A stretch of 64,000 bases of DNA from Acidobacteriota bacterium (GTDB lineage Bacteria; Acidobacteriota; Blastocatellia; Pyrinomonadales; Pyrinomonadaceae), in NCBI GenBank assembly GCA_003385635.1, contig QQUY01000001.1, forward strand, positions 1,403,001 through 1,467,000, written 5' to 3'. Both the position numbers and the translations under genes were made by a program. The notes under the pieces are model-generated. The model ran no database searches. It saw only the letters and a list, made by a program, of their open reading frames with translations, and was not told where the DNA came from. The first letter of the stretch is position 1. Each line of letters starts with the position of its first letter. Shown here one piece after another: positions 27,756 through 37,563 of the stretch.

Positions 27756-28703
27756 ATGAATCGACGATTTGTATTTAAGTCACTCTCCGCGGCATTCGCC
27801 TGGGTTCTTTTCGCGGTGTCCGTTGCAGGTCAGGCTGCTGGAGATCCAGTTAGCGTTATTGGGCAGGTAGTGTGCTGTCTCGACTGCTGGCAAGAAAAAG
27901 ACAGGTCAAAGGTGGAATACGGATCTTCAGAGGACCTGCTAAAGGCGATCGGATGTGTAGAAGGCGGTGACCCAACAATGCTTGCGGTCCGCGAAAATGA
28001 AGGATTCAAGTTGTATGTCCTCAAGGAAGGGAAATTCAGGCTTCCCGGTGAGAACTGGATTGAGTACATTGGGAAGACCGTTACGATCGAAGGCAGGTCA
28101 GAGAAGGCGGAAAAGCACGAACATCTGGTCGTGGACGGTCTGGAGGTTGTCAAAGAGAGCCTCGCGGCAAGAGAAGCGAAAGAAGTTCTCGGGAAGACCA
28201 TACCCTTGCGGCTTGCTGACCTTTCAGGCTCATTGCAGGACCTTTCTCTTTTCAAGGGCAGGGTCGTGGTACTCAATTTTTGGGCTACTTTCTGTGAGCC
28301 GTGCCGGAAGGAAATGCCTGATCTCGCCGAGATCCAGTCAGAGTTCGCGCCTTTCGGAGTTCAGGTCATAGGCGCCAATGCGGACGCGCAAGAAGACCGG
28401 GCGAAGGTCTTGAAGTTTATCCGCGAAGCAAAAGTGAACTTTCCGATCTGGATGAATTCCTCTACGGCCGACATGGTCAGATTTGGTCTCGGCGTGGCCT
28501 TGCCCGGCACCGTTCTTATCGACAAGCAGGGCCGCGTATCGAAAGTCATTTCAGGGGTGGTTGACCCCGAGAAGCTTCGGGAGGACATCGATGAGCTTCT
28601 GGCAATGCCCACCGAAGCAGTCGCCACAGGACCTGAATCAGGAACCGGCTCGGATCCGATGGCGTCGAACGAGCGCTCGCTTGCGTCGTCGGTTCCCAGC
28701 TGA
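27756..28703 (+). CDS. Exported TlpA-like thiol-disulfide oxidoreductase
   Basis: 315 residues. A signal peptide (SLSAAFAWVLFAVSVAGQ) leads into a domain with a Cys cluster (QVVCCLDCWQ, about residue 37) of unknown role. The C-terminal half (about 145-280) is a TlpA/thioredoxin fold: VVVLNFWATFCEPCRKEMPD contains the CEPC redox pair and the cis-Pro loop is LPGTVLIDKQG. Such proteins reduce or exchange disulfides in the periplasm, often for cytochrome c or other maturation. The first domain is not recognised. It precedes a 174-residue protein by 27 bases. Confidence 0.85.
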   Translation: MNRRFVFKSLSAAFAWVLFAVSVAGQAAGDPVSVIGQVVCCLDCWQEKDRSKVEYGSSEDLLKAIGCVEGGDPTMLAVRENEGFKLYVLKEGKFRLPGENWIEYIGKTVTIEGRSEKAEKHEHLVVDGLEVVKESLAAREAKEVLGKTIPLRLADLSGSLQDLSLFKGRVVVLNFWATFCEPCRKEMPDLAEIQSEFAPFGVQVIGANADAQEDRAKVLKFIREAKVNFPIWMNSSTADMVRFGLGVALPGTVLIDKQGRVSKVISGVVDPEKLREDIDELLAMPTEAVATGPESGTGSDPMASNERSLASSVPS

Positions 28704-28730
28704 CCTCTTTGACCGGGTGAAGGTCGCGCC

Positions 28731-29255
28731 GTGAGCGGGACGGGAGAGAGCAAATATAGCTGGACGTACGGCGTTCGGTTCATTCCGGACGCTATTGACC
28801 GTGCTAAATGGCGCAACACGCTCACCTACCAGGTAACGTCGAGGTTATCGCTCGGAATCGAATACAATCCTCTAGCCGGAAGGGTCTCGCCGCTCGCCAA
28901 TTATGTACTTGTTACCGAAAATGCCTCCCGTCCTGCAATTATCCTTGGAACCAGTTCGGACAGGATCGGCACGCCGTCGGGACAATCGTTCTACGCAACG
29001 GTCAGCAAAGATCTGGAACGCGAAACCGGCCTTCCCATCGCTCCCTATGCCGGCGTCACTTTCGGGACGTTCGAGAACAAGTTCAGGCCCATAGGTGGGT
29101 TGAGTGTACGGTTGCCGTTGGGATTCTCATCGACGGTGCTTTTCGACGGTGTGAAAGTGCATCCGTTGGCCGGTTACGGCCGCGGAAGACACCAACTGGG
29201 GTTCATTCTCGTCGAAGGAAAAAGGCCCGGATTCAATTACAACGTTTCGTTCTAG
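28731..29255 (+). CDS. Unrecognised beta-rich protein
   Basis: 174 residues from a GTG start, 27 bases after the TlpA-like gene. The sequence is rich in alternating hydrophobic strands (LTYQVTSRLSLGIEYNP, GQSFYATVSKDL, YNVSF at the end), the style of outer-membrane beta barrels, and it ends with an aromatic residue. However, no signal peptide is visible from this start, so export is uncertain. It is not recognised as a named family. The coupling with TlpA suggests a joint envelope role, but this is only context. Confidence 0.5.
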   Translation: MSGTGESKYSWTYGVRFIPDAIDRAKWRNTLTYQVTSRLSLGIEYNPLAGRVSPLANYVLVTENASRPAIILGTSSDRIGTPSGQSFYATVSKDLERETGLPIAPYAGVTFGTFENKFRPIGGLSVRLPLGFSSTVLFDGVKVHPLAGYGRGRHQLGFILVEGKRPGFNYNVSF

Positions 29256-29984
29256 GTTTGATTGGTCGATTCGGTTAGTTGAGTCTATTCAGTCTGTTGA
29301 GTCTATTCAGTGTGTTGGGTCTATTGGGTTTGTCGGGTCTGTCGAGTCGCGTAGCGACGGCCTGTGTTTAGCCCCGGGTCAGCCGAAGAGCGCAGCTCAC
29401 TCAAAAGTGTCCGTCCCAATTCGCAGGCTGATCGCGATTCCGATTTAATGCAGATGCATATTTAAAGCACACTGGAATTTAAAGCGCTTTCGCTGTTTAA
29501 AGCGGTTCGATTTAAGGCGCCGATGTCTGAAGCCCAAGCGTAAGAGCGGGCTACGCCGGCAGGTTGCGTGTTTCAGGTTTCAGGTTTCAAGTTGGGGGCG
29601 ATGATAACTGATCTATGAAGCCTGAAATCTGATTGGCCCGATATGCCGCCCGCTTTGCGGGCTCATCAACAGTTTCGCAAGTTTTTTCCACGCTGCGCCT
29701 TCGGCTTGCATGGAGCTGAACTATCCCGCCTGCTTCGCAGGCTTACCGACTCCGGTTTAAAGCAATCGCATATTTAAAGCACCCCGGACTTTAAAGCGCT
29801 TGTGCTGTTTAAAGCACTCGATTTAAAGCACCTTGAAGGAGCGCAATCGTCCCGCCTCTTTCGAGCGAAGCTAAAACAATCAGATCTGCTGAGCTTCTCG
29901 CATCCTTGAGATACGACGGCTTCAGACACGAACGGCACGGGCTGTATAATCGGCAACAGAAACAAGCTGTCGAGAGGTCCTGAT
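29256..29984. repeat. Repeat-rich gap with two TTTAAAGC arrays
   Basis: About 730 bases without a gene. It has a GTCTATTCAGTCTGTTGAG tract (29278-29350), then TTTAAAGC-type units starting at 29443 (TTTAATGC), 29461, 29478, 29496 and 29511 (TTTAAGGC). Hairpins GCCCGCTTTGCGGGC and GCCTGCTTCGCAGGC follow at about 29647-29742. A second TTTAAAGC array starts at 29756, 29773, 29790, 29808 and 29822. Unit spacing is 14-18 bases. Confidence 0.8.
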
Positions 29985-30626
29985 TTGTCCGCACATACTG
30001 GAATCAATCCGCAAGACGAACCGCGTTGCGAAACCACCGCCGATCGCGGAGATAGTCTAAAGACAGCCCGCTGGCTTGAGTATCTGACCATTAGCTGGAA
30101 CTCGATCGAGGCCATCGCTGCCGTGGGTGCCGGACTGCTTGCCGGCTCTATAGCATTGGTCGGATTCGGCTTTGATTCTGTTATAGAAAGCCTTTCCGGA
30201 GGCATTCTCCTGTGGCGGCTATCCGCCGGGGAACACAGGGACGCACTTGCGCTCAAGCTTGTAGGTGTCAGTTTCCTGATACTTGCCTCCTACGTAGGAT
30301 TCGAGGCTTCCAGGACCCTAATACTTCAACAACCGCCTGAAAGCAGTTACCTGGGTATCGCAATCGCCGCACTTTCGTTGATAGTAATGCCCCTGCTAGC
30401 CCGCGAAAAAAGGAAGGTCGCACGAAAGATAAACAGCGCCGCCCTGATCGCAGATTCGAAACAGACCGATATATGCGCCTATCTCTCGGCGATCTTGCTT
30501 GGGGGATTGATCCTCAATGCCGCGTTCGGCTGGTGGTGGGCGGATCCGGTCGCCGCTTTGGTCATGGTGCCAATAATCGTCAGAGAGGGCATACAGGGAC
30601 TGAGGGGCGAGACCTGCTGCGATTAA
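29985..30626 (+). CDS. Cation diffusion facilitator-like transporter (short form)
   Basis: 213 residues from a TTG start (MSAHTGINPQDEP). The membrane region begins LEYLTISWNSIEAIAAVG with the AGSIALVGFGFDSVIES segment that matches helix 2 of CDF transporters (the Asp is a metal ligand in the family). About six helices are seen and no C-terminal cytosolic domain. The DSKQTD segment holds another expected metal-binding Asp near helix 5. The length is short for CDF, so the protein is a reduced form or a related membrane family; metal specificity cannot be given. Confidence 0.75.
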   Translation: MSAHTGINPQDEPRCETTADRGDSLKTARWLEYLTISWNSIEAIAAVGAGLLAGSIALVGFGFDSVIESLSGGILLWRLSAGEHRDALALKLVGVSFLILASYVGFEASRTLILQQPPESSYLGIAIAALSLIVMPLLAREKRKVARKINSAALIADSKQTDICAYLSAILLGGLILNAAFGWWWADPVAALVMVPIIVREGIQGLRGETCCD

Positions 30627-30639
30627 GAACGTTCAAGGT

Positions 30640-31130
30640 TCAAGATTCAAAGAGGCAGATAACAAGATGGAAAGGATAGTTAGGATGGAGGCTTTAAACT
30701 CACTACATTGCCGTGTATTGATCAGCGTTCACTCTTTGATTTACCTATCCTGAATATCCTGTACATCTTGTTCGTCCTCTTCCGTCATTGTTCAAGGTTC
30801 GAAGAGAGAGGTAACAGGATGGACAGGATAGTTAGGATGGAGGCTCCAAACTCACTACATTGCCGTGTATTGATCAGCGTTCACTCTTTGATTTACCTAT
30901 CCTGAATATCCTGTACATCTTGTTCGTCCTCTTCCGTCATTGTTCAAGGTTCGAAGAGAGTGGTAACAGGATGGACAGGATAGTTAGGATGGAGGCTTTA
31001 AACTCACTACATTGCCGCGTATTGATCAGCGTTCACTCTTTGATTTACCTATCCTGAATATCCTGTACATCTTGTTCGTCCTCTTCCGTCATTGTTCAAG
31101 GTTCGAAGAGAGAGGTAACAAGATGGACAG
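30640..31130. repeat. 152-base tandem repeat, three copies, with inverted ends
   Basis: Corresponding points recur exactly 152 bases apart (30691, 30843, 30995). Copies are nearly identical. Each unit carries AACAGGATGGACAGGATAGT at one side and TATCCTGTACATCTTGTT-like sequence at the other, which are imperfect reverse complements. The 65-codon open frames inside (30708-30905 and 30860-31057) are the same chance frame repeated. The rest of the gap (30627-31291) holds AATTGAGAATTGA-type filler. Confidence 0.85.
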
Positions 31131-31291
31131 GATGTTTAAGATTGATAATTGAGAATTGAAGATTGAGAACCGTCGAGTACCAAAACGGATTGGTGCACAA
31201 AGTGTCAATATGCCTAAGAAAAAACTTTCAACTATCAATTTTCAATTATCCATTCTTAATTTCCCATCCCCTTCATCCCTGTAGATCGGAG

Positions 31292-32569
31292 TTACTGTTT
31301 GACTCCTTTCAGCTCGAATCCGAAACCCTTCCAGTTTATCGAGTCGACCTTTCCTTCAGCGTTCCGGAAGAAACAGACCTCAGCAAAGAAAGAATACTCA
31401 AAGAAGCAGTCGGGCTTTGTCGGAAGAAGCTGGATCGTGCCGGAATAGAGATATCCGTCGTTAAGCACTATGTTGAACGCTCCTCCGTCATCGCGTGCGT
31501 AGCGGCCTGCAAAATCCGGAAGGTCCTTGTTCGGGTTGGGGATGATTCTTGGGACCCTAAAGTCCTTGACCGCGGGTTCGCCGCCTTTGAGGATCTCGCG
31601 AATTCCCTCTGTAATCAGATCGAAAGCGCCTGATGAAATGTTCGCGAGCACGGCATATCCGTAGCTCTTGTCCTCTTTGATCTCAAGGTATGCTCGGTGG
31701 CCATTGGTCCTGCCGCTTGAGTCGAAAACCCCGTCAGTGACCATTTGGCCCTTGATGGTGTCGCCAAGCCTGCCGTCCACCATCGCTTCGCCAAACTTGT
31801 GGACGTCTCGGGCGGAACCGAAGACCGAGCCCGCGCCGATCAGGAACGAGTAATCTTTCAAGGGGGCGTTGATCATTCCGTCTGCTGAAAGAAGATAATC
31901 CTGGGCCCTTCTTTCCATGATCTTTTCACCGCGAAAGTCGACGGAATCCTTCATTTCGGCCGGACCAAACACGTATTCATCAAGCAGATCAGCGTAAGGT
32001 TTCCCGGAAGCGATCTCGAGCACTCTGGTAAGGACCGTAAAGCCGCCGGAACTGTAACCCCGTTGCGCTCCTGGTTCGAAATCCAGTTTTGCTTCCTTGA
32101 TCTTTTCCACCATCTCGGCCGAGGTGTAAGAAACGGCCTCCATTTCAGCAGGCATCACGCGGTGGGGAATCCCGGAACGGTGCCTGGCAAGCATCTCTAC
32201 GGTTATCGCGTCGCCGCGTGGGAAATCGGGAATGAACTTGCTGAGCTTGTCGGAAGGCGCGAGTTTGCCTGCCTCGATCAGACGAACGAGAATCACGGCG
32301 GTCATCGGTTTTGTAATAGATGCTATGCCGATTCTGGTATCCGGCCTGTTAGGGATCTTAAAGTCAGCGTTGGCATATCCGAACGCCTTCTCATAGATAA
32401 CCTTGCCGTTCTCGCTCGCGATGACGACACCTGCGAAATGTCCTTCATCAGCAAACAGGCTGGCGAGTCTGTCGATCTTCTCGGCCTTGGTATGTTGTCC
32501 AAGGACAGGCGGAGACAGGGAAAAAAACGTGATCAGAGTAACTACAAGTACGGTGACGGTCCGATTCAT
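31292..32569 (-). CDS. Secreted serine hydrolase of the beta-lactamase/class C family
   Basis: 425 residues with a signal peptide (VLVVTLITFFSLSPPVLGQ). The catalytic SxxK is in GIASITKPMTAV (about residue 86), and the YxS/N element is GAQRGYSSGGFTVL (about 170). This fits the large AmpC/esterase EstB/D-aminopeptidase family. The C-terminal part is a beta-rich extension (FAGRYARDDGGAFNIVL) seen in many such hydrolases. Substrate is probably a peptide or ester, not necessarily a beta-lactam. It stands alone next to the TTTAAAGC and TCTTCTG repeats. Confidence 0.85.
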   Translation of the reverse strand: MNRTVTVLVVTLITFFSLSPPVLGQHTKAEKIDRLASLFADEGHFAGVVIASENGKVIYEKAFGYANADFKIPNRPDTRIGIASITKPMTAVILVRLIEAGKLAPSDKLSKFIPDFPRGDAITVEMLARHRSGIPHRVMPAEMEAVSYTSAEMVEKIKEAKLDFEPGAQRGYSSGGFTVLTRVLEIASGKPYADLLDEYVFGPAEMKDSVDFRGEKIMERRAQDYLLSADGMINAPLKDYSFLIGAGSVFGSARDVHKFGEAMVDGRLGDTIKGQMVTDGVFDSSGRTNGHRAYLEIKEDKSYGYAVLANISSGAFDLITEGIREILKGGEPAVKDFRVPRIIPNPNKDLPDFAGRYARDDGGAFNIVLNDGYLYSGTIQLLPTKPDCFFEYSFFAEVCFFRNAEGKVDSINWKGFGFELKGVKQ

Positions 32570-33025
<456 letters not shown>

Positions 33026-33460
33026 CTATCGACGGCAGGGATCGCTTTCCTGGCCATCTACAGGCAGATTGATTGAGTTCAGCTGCCACTGGCGGTCTCC
33101 CGCGTAGTTCGCAAGTACTACCCAGCGGCCGGATCTCCTGTCGTCTTCGCGCCGGGCTGGTCGGTTATCGAGGACGACATGGACGGTGACCTCAGGTGAG
33201 GATATGACGTTCTCGCCATCCCTGAACTCGCTGCATTTGTAGCTCCTCATCTGCGCTACCGAGCGGTTCTCCTTTTCCTTAAAGTGAGCTCTTACGGCGT
33301 TGCCCAGTTCAGGAGACATTCCTACCGAGTCGCCGTGGCCCGGCAATGTGAAGTAGTAGAGCAGTGCAACCGCGCCGATAACGATCACCGCGATGATCAC
33401 AAAGCGCTTCGTGTGTCCGCCGTAGCTGGTAAGTGAATGGTATGGAGAATCGTTGGTCAT
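33026..33460 (-). CDS. Small membrane-anchored protein, unrecognised
   Basis: 144 residues. A short hydrophilic start is followed by one transmembrane helix (FVIIAVIVIGAVALLYYF, about residues 20-37) and a periplasmic domain of about 100 residues with EVTVHVVLDNRPARRE and a WVVLANYAGDRQWQLNSI segment. The domain looks folded but is not assigned to a family. One conserved-looking Cys lies near the end. It stands alone, with repeat DNA on both sides. Confidence 0.6.
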   Translation of the reverse strand: MTNDSPYHSLTSYGGHTKRFVIIAVIVIGAVALLYYFTLPGHGDSVGMSPELGNAVRAHFKEKENRSVAQMRSYKCSEFRDGENVISSPEVTVHVVLDNRPARREDDRRSGRWVVLANYAGDRQWQLNSINLPVDGQESDPCRR

Positions 33461-33753
33461 AAATCCTCAATTTTCAGGGGTCAGGGATCAATGATCAGGG
33501 TCCGAGCTCGACGTTCCAATATCCAGGTTCCGAAATCGGACGACGTCCGAATCGCAAACTCCAAATTTCAGATTTCAGAAGTAGGACTTGGTCCGAATTT
33601 CAGATTCCAGAAGTCGGACTTCGTCCGAATTTCAAATTCCAGAAGTCGGACTTCGTCCGAATTTCAGATTCCAGATTCCAGATTTAAGATCCGGAACCCG
33701 GAACTTGGAACGGGGAACCCGGAACTTGGAACTCGGAACCCGGAACTCGGACC
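33461..33753. repeat. 32-base tandem repeat (CAGAAGTCGGACTTCGTCCG) and GGAACTTGG tract
   Basis: Three direct copies start at 33576, 33608 and 33640, each with CGGACTTCGTCCGAATTTCA; the core CGGAC/GTCCG is palindromic. A tract of GGAACCCGGAACTTGGAACT units continues to about 33750. Similar CGGCCTTCGGCCGAATTTC sequence appears near 19901-19920. Confidence 0.75.
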
Positions 33754-34275
33754 TCAGTCTTGGGCCGGCATATCCGAATAGCCGTCCACCTGGAATCGCC
33801 ATATACCGTCCTTCCCGAGTTTCGTAATTACGACAAACTTTCCCCGATCTATTCGAGACTCGCCGTTTGGCTGTGTTGTCGTTAGGGAGTATATCCCCAC
33901 GTCAAATCCCAGTTCGTCGCCGACTTCGCGCTGGACGATCCGAAAGCTGATATCCCACTTCAGGTTCCTCTGTTTAACTGACGCAAATGACCGCGAAAAG
34001 CTTTCCAGGATCTTGTCGTTTCCGATCCTGATGTCACTCCCGGGAGAAAGATAGGCGGCATCATCTGTATAGAGGCTGGCGACCAGCTTTGCGTCGAGTT
34101 CGTCATAAGCTTTGCTGAACCTGGTGTATATGGAATCTACTCCGCTGTGAGGAGCGACCCCGTCTTCTAGTATCAAACGAGCCTTGTCCGGGCCCTTAGC
34201 AGACTGGGCCGCTGCAAAAGCCCCAAGTGATGCAAAGACAAAAGCCGCGAAGGCGATGTTAGCGATCAATTTCAT
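33754..34275 (-). CDS. Exported SnoaL/DUF4440-like protein (SgcJ/EcaC type)
   Basis: About 173 residues from the ATG at 34275, which opens a signal peptide (IANIAFAAFVFASLGAFAAA). The mature part has an NTF2-like fold pattern: YTRFSKAYDELDAKLVASLY, TDDAAYLSPGSDIRIGN and GIWRFQVDGYSD at the end, typical of the DUF4440/SgcJ family. These domains bind small ligands or act as enzymes; no catalytic residue is diagnostic here. It precedes nothing closely and is 90 bases from the S41 peptidase gene. Confidence 0.78.
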   Translation of the reverse strand: MKLIANIAFAAFVFASLGAFAAAQSAKGPDKARLILEDGVAPHSGVDSIYTRFSKAYDELDAKLVASLYTDDAAYLSPGSDIRIGNDKILESFSRSFASVKQRNLKWDISFRIVQREVGDELGFDVGIYSLTTTQPNGESRIDRGKFVVITKLGKDGIWRFQVDGYSDMPAQD

Positions 34276-34365
34276 ATCAATACTCCCCAATAAAAAACCT
34301 TCGATTCGTGGGTTAAAGCACGTATTTCCAACGAGCAAAGTCGAAAGAAAACGGACAAGCCAAGG

Positions 34366-35736
34366 TTACTGATCCTCCAGATCCTCATCTTCGGACCAGT
34401 TGTATCGCTTCGTAAGAAACTTTAGCTGTCCGGCTTCCGCATCGGTCATTTCGCCTCCGAAATCCCGTACGGCGTGAGCAAGGATCGGATCGTCGCCGTT
34501 TGAAAGCGCGAACCCTGAAGGCCCAATGGCGACATCAGGAGTTACCCCCACTTTCTCCAGCCGTTTTCCGTCGGTCATGATCAGGTCGCCGACCGTAACG
34601 TTCATACTGAATACAGTTAGCGTCATCAGCTCGCCGGATCCCCGGCGGATGGAGGAGCCGATCAGATAGCTGGTCATTACCGAACCGGAACTTACGTCGC
34701 CCATCACCTTTCCGCGTTCTTCGATTTGGATAACACGAGCAAAGACCTCGGCTGCCGATGCCGAGCGGCTGTCGATCAGAACGGTCAGATCACCTTTGAA
34801 CACCTTGTCTCCGCGGCTTTTGGCGATTCTTTCTTCGGTCTTTTTTCGCGTAACAAAATCGCCGACCTTGATGTCCGTGTCGAAAAAGTGACCGAGAAGG
34901 TACTCTTCGATCTCGACCAGTCCGCCCCCGTTTCCACGAAGGTCAAGTACCAGTCTCCCGTGACCTCGGACCTCCTTCATCATGTCGTTGATCACGTCCT
35001 TATCGACCGAAAAAGTCTCAAGCCGGCAGGCAATGACCTCGGCATCAACTTCGTGACACCGGTAAGGCTCGAAGTTCTTTCTTCGTTCTTTGGCATCTTC
35101 GTTCCGGGCCTTGATGGAGATGAACTTTGCCTCGACTTCGATCTTTTGTTCTTTCTTGTCAGGACCGAGGATGAAGACGTTGATCTTGCTAAGGGGATCG
35201 AGCGATCTGAGAATGTAGTTGATCTTCCAGAGGTTCTCGCGAGTCGGGTTGTACTGATGAATACCAGCGAGGACATCGCCGACCTTCAGGCCCTTTTTCT
35301 CGGCATCGCTCCCTTTTTTAACATTGACGATGTAGCAGACGTTGCCGATCATCTGCATGTCAAAACCGTAATCCACCGTCACCGCGCGGTTCGGGGGATA
35401 AAAGCGCGTGTGGGAATCGTCGAACTGCATCACGAACTGGGCTATCACACGAAAGATCTGCCAGTTGTGATCAAAGGTCTTTATCTTCTCGCGGGCCGCC
35501 TTGTATGTGCTATCGAGGTCAATGCCCTTATAGGTCTTATCGTAGTAATGCTTCTCGATGGTTTCCTTTACCTCTTTGAGGATCTTCTCGCCGCGAACGC
35601 GGTTAACAGAAGCGTCTTCGGGTCCAGCTTCGGCGGTAAGGATCGATTGCTGGGCCGAATCGACGATCTGCGCTGATGTCGACAAGCAGGCAGCGAAAAT
35701 CAGCAGGATCGAGAAATACGCTTTATATACGAGCAT
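34366..35736 (-). CDS. Secreted S41-family peptidase with PDZ domain
   Basis: 456 residues with a signal peptide (YFSILLIFAACLSTSA). A PDZ domain (about 125-200; GSDAEKKGLKVGDVLAGI) precedes the S41 core (about 225-400). The nucleophile Ser is in IDSRSASAAEVFA. The position of the classical CtpA lysine (FGKG) reads SSGSV, so the general base differs from CtpA, as in several S41 subgroups. GNGGGLVEIEEYL is the substrate-loop motif. It probably trims or degrades envelope proteins. The final 50 residues are acidic. Confidence 0.85.
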   Translation of the reverse strand: MLVYKAYFSILLIFAACLSTSAQIVDSAQQSILTAEAGPEDASVNRVRGEKILKEVKETIEKHYYDKTYKGIDLDSTYKAAREKIKTFDHNWQIFRVIAQFVMQFDDSHTRFYPPNRAVTVDYGFDMQMIGNVCYIVNVKKGSDAEKKGLKVGDVLAGIHQYNPTRENLWKINYILRSLDPLSKINVFILGPDKKEQKIEVEAKFISIKARNEDAKERRKNFEPYRCHEVDAEVIACRLETFSVDKDVINDMMKEVRGHGRLVLDLRGNGGGLVEIEEYLLGHFFDTDIKVGDFVTRKKTEERIAKSRGDKVFKGDLTVLIDSRSASAAEVFARVIQIEERGKVMGDVSSGSVMTSYLIGSSIRRGSGELMTLTVFSMNVTVGDLIMTDGKRLEKVGVTPDVAIGPSGFALSNGDDPILAHAVRDFGGEMTDAEAGQLKFLTKRYNWSEDEDLEDQ

Positions 35737-36121
35737 TTGCAGAGCACCTCTCGGGAAGATATCAGACCTGGAAAAGAATCCTGGTTGTTCAACGACAGGC
35801 TAGTCGAACGGTCGTAGGATGTAAAGAATTTTCGAGATTTAGAGGGGAGGACTAAAACAAACACTTGAGGCTTTGGATTGTTTGACTTGCTTCGTACACA
35901 AGATAGCAAGAATGAAAGGGAAACGTATTGGTTTCACAGCAAATCAGCCCGTTGCTTTGGCATATCGAGACTCTTCTCCACATCGTTTCGGGGCAATAGA
36001 TCGCTACAATGAAACTGAGAGCGAACCGGTCCAAAAATGATAAATGCAAATTGAAAAACTTGTCGCACCGGGGTTTGTCTCATAGTATGCAAGGCGAGAC
36101 AAAGATTGGAGGACATGATTA
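35737..36121. other. Gap, no gene recognised
   Basis: About 385 bases of lower-GC sequence than the neighbours. It has no repeat tract of the families seen elsewhere. A good ribosome site (TTGGAGGA, 36106-36113) stands eight bases before the ATG of the next gene. Confidence 0.5.
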
Positions 36122-36769
36122 ATGCTAGAGAACGTGCGTACCCAAATCGCCCAAGCTTCACTATCGAACTGGCAGGTTACGAACTCGGTGCGGGTTACCG
36201 GAGGCGCCGGAGCCAAGAGTCAAGGCTTGAAACCGGGACTCGGAGGGGTAGGCACTGGTCTGGGGCTGCAGTTCACAAACAAGATAACGGAAGATAGAGA
36301 ATATGTAGTCTTCCTTGGCGGTGGAGTAAGTCTCGGGTGGGCAATAAACCCGAAACCGGCAGGTATTGCCATAAAACTGCCAAGTGTGCCAAGAAAAGGC
36401 TGGGCCTACAGGATCAATGCTGGCGGTAAACCGCTCGTCAATACTGACCTTTGGGGGCATTTCTGGATGTACGAAGTGGCTGCCTCATCACTCATTGCTT
36501 CTGCGAATTTCTGGATAATGATCATCGCGGGAAAGGCTGAGGGTTTTGAAAAGATCATGCCGGTTCCAATGCCTGGCACGGTGACCGCGTTTATCATTTC
36601 GACGGGCGTTGGGGGATTCACATACAAGAGCGGAGGAACATTCAGATTGACGGGTAGGGCAATCGGCGGGGGTTCCTTTTCTATTTCTCCCTCAAGCTAT
36701 GAAAAGTTAGGAAAGGCAGCAACGACCATCGACGAGTTTGGTGAAGTCTGCTCGAATTGCGCCACCTGA
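36122..36769 (+). CDS. Unrecognised glycine-rich beta-type protein
   Basis: 215 residues. The start is supported by GGAGGA eight bases before ATG. The N-terminal half is Gly-rich (TGGAGAKSQGLKPGLGG, VGTGLGLQF), with alternating hydrophobic strands (YVVFLGGGVSLGWAI). A more hydrophobic stretch (SSLIASANFWIMIIAGKA) follows and the C-terminus has a CSNC motif. There is no signal peptide. I do not recognise the family. The gene lies in a gene-poor, lower-GC zone that may be acquired DNA. Confidence 0.5.
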   Translation: MLENVRTQIAQASLSNWQVTNSVRVTGGAGAKSQGLKPGLGGVGTGLGLQFTNKITEDREYVVFLGGGVSLGWAINPKPAGIAIKLPSVPRKGWAYRINAGGKPLVNTDLWGHFWMYEVAASSLIASANFWIMIIAGKAEGFEKIMPVPMPGTVTAFIISTGVGGFTYKSGGTFRLTGRAIGGGSFSISPSSYEKLGKAATTIDEFGEVCSNCAT

Positions 36770-37311
36770 TCGTTGAGCCGCAAGCCGAGATCAATGTTGG
36801 AACATTAAGCAGGGTTAGTGAGTAAAATTCCAGGAAACGACGCCGGTAGGCAGGAGAAACGGGGAACTACGCAGGGATGAAGGTGATTAAAAGGGGAAAA
36901 TTGATAACCGAAGATTGGCAATGGCTGAATTAGGTTCAATATTCAAGTTTCAATTTTGATCGTAGAAACATGAGACCAGCCTTCACCCTCATCACGCCTT
37001 GGGGAGTGAACCCTTCAGTTATCTTGACCATTGAACCATCAATGTTCAATTCTCAATCCCCAAATTTCAAATCGAGCTCTCTGTCAATGAGTACTTTAGG
37101 AGCTCGCCAGTTTAACGGTGCCGTTAGTTGTAAGCAGCCACACATTTGCAAAAGGCGTGGGCAATCGATCTGCCCACCATTCGGAAGTGATAAAAGCAAT
37201 TTCTTCCGCCGCGACTCTCTGGGCAGATCTAAAGTGGTCTTACGGAGTAAAACGCGGTGCCGGTTCAAATGTTAGTTCTTCTTCCATTTGCTGAAAATTT
37301 GGGGATCTATC
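36770..37311. other. Gap, no gene recognised
   Basis: About 540 bases. It contains TTCAATTCTCAATCCCC-type filler around 37040-37070 and a hairpin GTGGGCA/TGCCCAC at about 37159-37179 without a T-run. No conserved open frame was found. Confidence 0.45.
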
Positions 37312-37557
37312 ATGAGTCCTTTTTCCAATCGAGAAAAGACGGGCTACGGACTTGTAGCTTTACTTCTTGGAGTAGCGTTCCTTATAGTCGTGATCCAGCA
37401 GATCATGTCCGGCGCGGTAATTCTGCTGAGCATTTTTGCGGTGTTTTGCCTGGTCGGCGGGATTGTCGGGTATTTCTATTTCAAGAGGTCTAAGCGGGTC
37501 GAAGACGATGTGCCCAGCATCGTAGGCGAAAACAAGCGAAGCGGCGGGTCAGACTGA
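37312..37557 (+). CDS. Small two-helix membrane protein
   Basis: 81 residues from the ATG at 37312 (MSPFSNREKTGYGLVALL); an upstream ATG at 37288 would add eight residues. Two hydrophobic helices (GLVALLLGVAFLIVVIQQ and VILLSIFAVFCLVGGIVGYF) are separated by a short loop, followed by a basic segment and an acidic tail. No family is recognised, though such small inner-membrane proteins are common. Start choice is uncertain. Confidence 0.5.
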   Translation: MSPFSNREKTGYGLVALLLGVAFLIVVIQQIMSGAVILLSIFAVFCLVGGIVGYFYFKRSKRVEDDVPSIVGENKRSGGSD

Positions 37558-37563
37558 ATTATT

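Noticed and set aside
30708..31057. Two 65-codon frames of identical sequence
   Set aside because: They are the same chance frame inside a tandem DNA repeat.
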